Assembly: GCA_905234575.1 (NCBI GenBank)
Contig: CAJOIG010000094.1
Coordinates: 1 to 6,506, forward strand
Source: an uncultured Oscillospiraceae bacterium
GTDB lineage: Bacteria; Bacillota; Clostridia; Oscillospirales; Oscillospiraceae
Direction: 5' to 3'
Length of the DNA stretch: 6,506 nt
Shown: positions 5,376 to 6,506 of the stretch, piece by piece
Layout: each line of letters opens with the position of its first letter
How positions within the stretch are numbered: position 1 is the first letter of the stretch
Translations under genes and position numbers: made by a program
The notes under the pieces: generated by a model
Seen by the model: the letters and a program-made list of their open reading frames with translations, nothing else
The model's database searches: none
Told to the model about the DNA's origin: nothing

Positions 5376-5957
5376 TCAGTAGAGCGAGGTGATGATGTCC
5401 ACGCAGCGGTCCAGCCCGAGAGTGCCGCTGTCCAGGGCAACGTCGTAATTTTTCGCGATGCCCCACTCCATGTCGGTGTAGAAGCGGTAGTAGGCGCTGC
5501 GGCGGACGTCCTTGTCCCGCAGGCGCTTCTCCGGGGCCTCGGCGCTCTCGCCGTATTTCTCGACGATGCGCTTGGCTCGCGTCTCGATGGGCGCGTGGAT
5601 GAAGACCTTCAACAGGTCCGCCCGGCCCTCAAGGATATAGTCCGCGCAGCGGCCGACGATGACGCAGGGTCCCTGCTCCGCGAGCTCCAGGATGGTCTTG
5701 CGCTGGACGGTCCAGAGGTAGTCCTGGACGGACAGGCCGTTCATGGAGCGGTCGGCAAAGGCGTTGGCCAGCCAGCCGCCGCGCAATGTATATTCGCCGC
5801 GCTCCTCGATGAATTCCTTGGCCAGGCCGCTCTTTTCCTCGATCTTCTCGATGAGCTCCTGGTCGTAGCAGGGGATCCCCAATCGCTCCGCGACGCGCTT
5901 GCCGATGGTGCGTCCGCCGCTGCCGAACTCCCGGCTGATGGTGATGACTCGGTTCAT
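5376..5957 (-). CDS. Cytidylate kinase-like family protein
   Basis: A 193-residue cytoplasmic P-loop protein. The N-terminus MNRVITISREFGSGGRTIGKRVAERLGIPCYD matches the start of the cytidylate-kinase-like family common in Firmicutes: the nucleotide-binding loop reads GSGGRTIG (residues 12-19), with Arg-Thr where classical CMP kinase has Lys-Ser/Thr. Other family marks are CVIVGRCADYIL (98-109) and a lid-like, Arg-rich stretch (KRLRDKDVRRSAYYRFY, 144-160). True Cmk is longer (about 220 residues) and has IDGPAGSGKS, so this is probably not the essential CMP kinase; the substrate of the family is not established. The start ATG (5955-5957) has GGAGG 7 nt upstream (5965-5969). The gene has its own promoter and terminator, so it is monocistronic, divergent from the tRNA-Leu gene. 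Confidence 0.88.
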   Translation of the reverse strand: MNRVITISREFGSGGRTIGKRVAERLGIPCYDQELIEKIEEKSGLAKEFIEERGEYTLRGGWLANAFADRSMNGLSVQDYLWTVQRKTILELAEQGPCVIVGRCADYILEGRADLLKVFIHAPIETRAKRIVEKYGESAEAPEKRLRDKDVRRSAYYRFYTDMEWGIAKNYDVALDSGTLGLDRCVDIITSLY

Positions 5958-5998
5958 TGTGCCGCCTCCGTTTCCGATCTATACTTGACTTGTTATTA

Positions 5999-6027
5999 AT
6001 TATACAATGTTTTTTCGGCAGATGCAA
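5999..6027 (-). promoter_or_regulatory. Promoter of the cytidylate-kinase-like gene
   Basis: On the minus strand TTGCAT (6022-6027) is followed after 17 bp by a perfect TATAAT (5999-6004). The predicted start is near 5992, leaving a leader of about 34 nt that contains the GGAGG site. The -35 matches consensus only in TTG, offset by the ideal -10 and spacing. Confidence 0.6.
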
Positions 6028-6047
6028 GAAAAAAGCACGGACCGCGC

Positions 6048-6076
6048 TTGCAACCCGCGGCGACATCGGCTATAAT
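6048..6076 (+). promoter_or_regulatory. Promoter of the tRNA-Leu gene
   Basis: TTGCAA (6048-6053), 17 bp, perfect TATAAT (6071-6076). Transcription would begin about 4-6 nt before the mature tRNA 5' end at 6088, so the 5' leader is very short. The -35 lies 20 bp from the -35 of the divergent kinase-like gene. Confidence 0.75.
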
Positions 6077-6087
6077 GACAGGCACAC

Positions 6088-6170
6088 GCGGGTATGGTGG
6101 AATTGGCAGACACGCTGGATTTAGGTTCCAGTGGGCAACCGTGGGAGTTCAAATCTCCCTACCCGCACCA
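6088..6170 (+). tRNA. tRNA-Leu (anticodon UAG)
   Basis: An 83-nt gene folding as a class II tRNA. The acceptor stem GCGGGTA (6088-6094) pairs perfectly with TACCCGC (6160-6166), discriminator A6167, and CCA is encoded (6168-6170). The anticodon arm is CTGGA (6115-6119) with TCCAG (6127-6131) around loop TTTAGGT, giving anticodon TAG at 6122-6124, which decodes CUN leucine codons. The T arm is GGGAG/CTCCC around TTCAAAT, and the long variable arm between the anticodon and T stems is as expected for leucine; A73 also fits. It is a single tRNA gene, not part of an array within this window. Confidence 0.97.
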
Positions 6171-6179
6171 AACCAGTAT

Positions 6180-6217
6180 AATCCGAACCTTTTTCCAATA
6201 GGAGATGGGTTCGGATT
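6180..6217 (+). other. Stem-loop just downstream of tRNA-Leu
   Basis: Arms 6180-6189 and 6208-6217 form a perfect 10-bp stem with an 18-nt loop that begins with five T residues. Only three T bases (two of them in or at the stem) follow the right arm, so it is a poor terminator by itself. It may stabilise or help process the tRNA 3' trailer. Confidence 0.5.
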
Positions 6218-6233
6218 TAGAATCCTCTGTTGT

Positions 6234-6285
6234 GCCGGAAACGCCGTGATCTCTGCCGGATCACGGCGTTTCCGGCGGCGTTTTT
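6234..6285 (+). terminator. Long intrinsic terminator after tRNA-Leu
   Basis: A perfect 18-bp stem (6234-6251 with 6259-6276) closed by a 7-nt loop, then GGCG and five T residues (6281-6285). The stem is longer than usual and the T-run starts 4 nt after it, but the structure is very stable and suits termination of the tRNA transcript before the next promoter. No comparable T-run lies on the other strand. Confidence 0.75.
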
Positions 6286-6327
6286 CCAGATATTAACCAA
6301 ATCCCGGCCGGAAAAAGCCGAAATGAT

Positions 6328-6336
6328 TGTGGATAA
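6328..6336 (-). promoter_or_regulatory. Perfect DnaA-box 9-mer
   Basis: The minus strand reads TTATCCACA, the consensus high-affinity DnaA box, centred about 25 bp upstream of the -35 of the downstream gene. It is a single copy, so it is not an origin by itself. It could be a regulatory DnaA site or a chance match. Confidence 0.35.
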
Positions 6337-6353
6337 TTTCGTCGCCCTTTGGA

Positions 6354-6382
6354 TTTACAAACGTACCAAATTGATATATAAT
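6354..6382 (+). promoter_or_regulatory. Strong promoter of the last, partial gene
   Basis: TTTACA (6354-6359, 5 of 6 consensus), 17 bp, perfect TATAAT (6377-6382). Predicted start near 6389, with a 45-nt leader. By sequence it is among the best sigma-A-type promoters in the window. Confidence 0.8.
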
Positions 6383-6400
6383 TCACAAAGCCCCAAATCC

Positions 6401-6416
6401 CTCTGCCTTTGCAGAG
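6401..6416 (+). promoter_or_regulatory. Leader hairpin next to the last gene's ribosome binding site
   Basis: CTCTGC (6401-6406) and GCAGAG (6411-6416) form a perfect 6-bp stem with a CTTT loop. It lies within the predicted 45-nt leader and ends 4 nt before the AGGAG at 6421-6425. It could protect the 5' end or modulate initiation; no known riboswitch is recognised. Confidence 0.45.
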
Positions 6417-6433
6417 CCACAGGAGTGAAGAAC

Positions 6434-6506
6434 ATGCTGGACAAGTCTTATTACACGAGGGCGGACGAGATCATGCTCGACTATCCGCCGGAGGAGCGCT
6501 CGCTGA
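6434..6506 (+). CDS. Unidentified protein, first 24 codons only
   Basis: The start ATG at 6434-6436 follows AGGAG (6421-6425) with an 8-nt spacer, a good promoter and a short leader, so a real gene begins here. The visible N-terminus is MLDKSYYTRADEIMLDYPPE followed by ERSL; it is hydrophilic with no signal peptide or membrane helix. I do not recognise the family from 24 residues. The codons are GC-rich at third positions like the neighbouring genes. The strong promoter suggests a well-expressed cytosolic protein, but no function is proposed. The gene continues past the right edge. Confidence 0.8.
   Translation, partial: MLDKSYYTRADEIMLDYPPEERSL

Noticed and set aside
5298..5999. Plus-strand open frame opposite the kinase-like gene
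   Set aside because: It would run through the kinase-like terminator and over the whole gene in antisense; no motif is seen.
6048..6296. Small plus-strand open frame over the tRNA-Leu gene
   Set aside because: It is a translation of the tRNA and its terminator; the tRNA fold is unambiguous.
1..6506. Insertion sequences, CRISPR array, phage or defence genes
   Set aside because: No transposase-like frame, terminal inverted repeats, regularly spaced repeats or defence motifs were found on either strand.

Overview
The window looks like a chromosomal segment from a high-GC Clostridia-type Firmicute, probably an Oscillospirales/Oscillospiraceae gut anaerobe. The basis is strong GC bias at third codon positions, AGGAGG-type ribosome binding sites, an ecfA1-ecfA2-ecfT-truA block typical of Firmicutes, a DUF5711-like protein paired with a CvpA protein, and a Firmicute-type cytidylate-kinase-like protein. 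The lineage is an inference from gene content; no rRNA or other taxonomic marker is present.

Layout, read in the direction of transcription. Most of the window (positions 1 to about 5960) is transcribed leftward on the minus strand. A monocistronic cytidylate-kinase-like gene (5376-5957) has its own promoter and ends at a textbook intrinsic terminator (5329-5358). Next comes a compact operon, ecfA1 (4378-5214), ecfA2 (3524-4387), ecfT (2724-3530) and truA (1963-2727). All its junctions overlap, by 10, 7 and 4 nt, which implies translational coupling. A candidate promoter and a GC-rich leader hairpin precede ecfA1. A second two-gene unit follows: a DUF5711-like membrane-anchored propeller protein (598-1896) and a CvpA-family membrane protein (1-557, running off the window). 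Its promoter is well formed and its -35 box contains the truA stop codon.

The right end is transcribed rightward. A tRNA-Leu(UAG) gene with encoded CCA (6088-6170) is driven by a promoter back-to-back with that of the kinase-like gene. It is followed by two stem-loops, the second an 18-bp terminator. A strong promoter (TTTACA, 17 bp, TATAAT) then leads into a gene of which only the first 24 codons are visible (6434-6506).

How the genes work together. EcfA1, EcfA2 and EcfT form the energizing module of a group II energy-coupling factor transporter, which imports vitamins or metal ions with separately encoded S-components; none is in this window. TruA is a tRNA pseudouridine synthase that is commonly linked to this module in Firmicutes, with no known mechanistic link. 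The DUF5711-like and CvpA proteins are both predicted at the membrane and probably co-transcribed, but their joint role is unknown.

I did not find a clear new defence, mobile or biosynthetic system. The observations most worth checking are regulatory: a 9-bp direct repeat with 10-bp period on the DUF5711-like promoter, a leader hairpin in front of ecfA1, a perfect DnaA-box 9-mer upstream of the last promoter, and a hairpin next to the ribosome binding site of that last gene.
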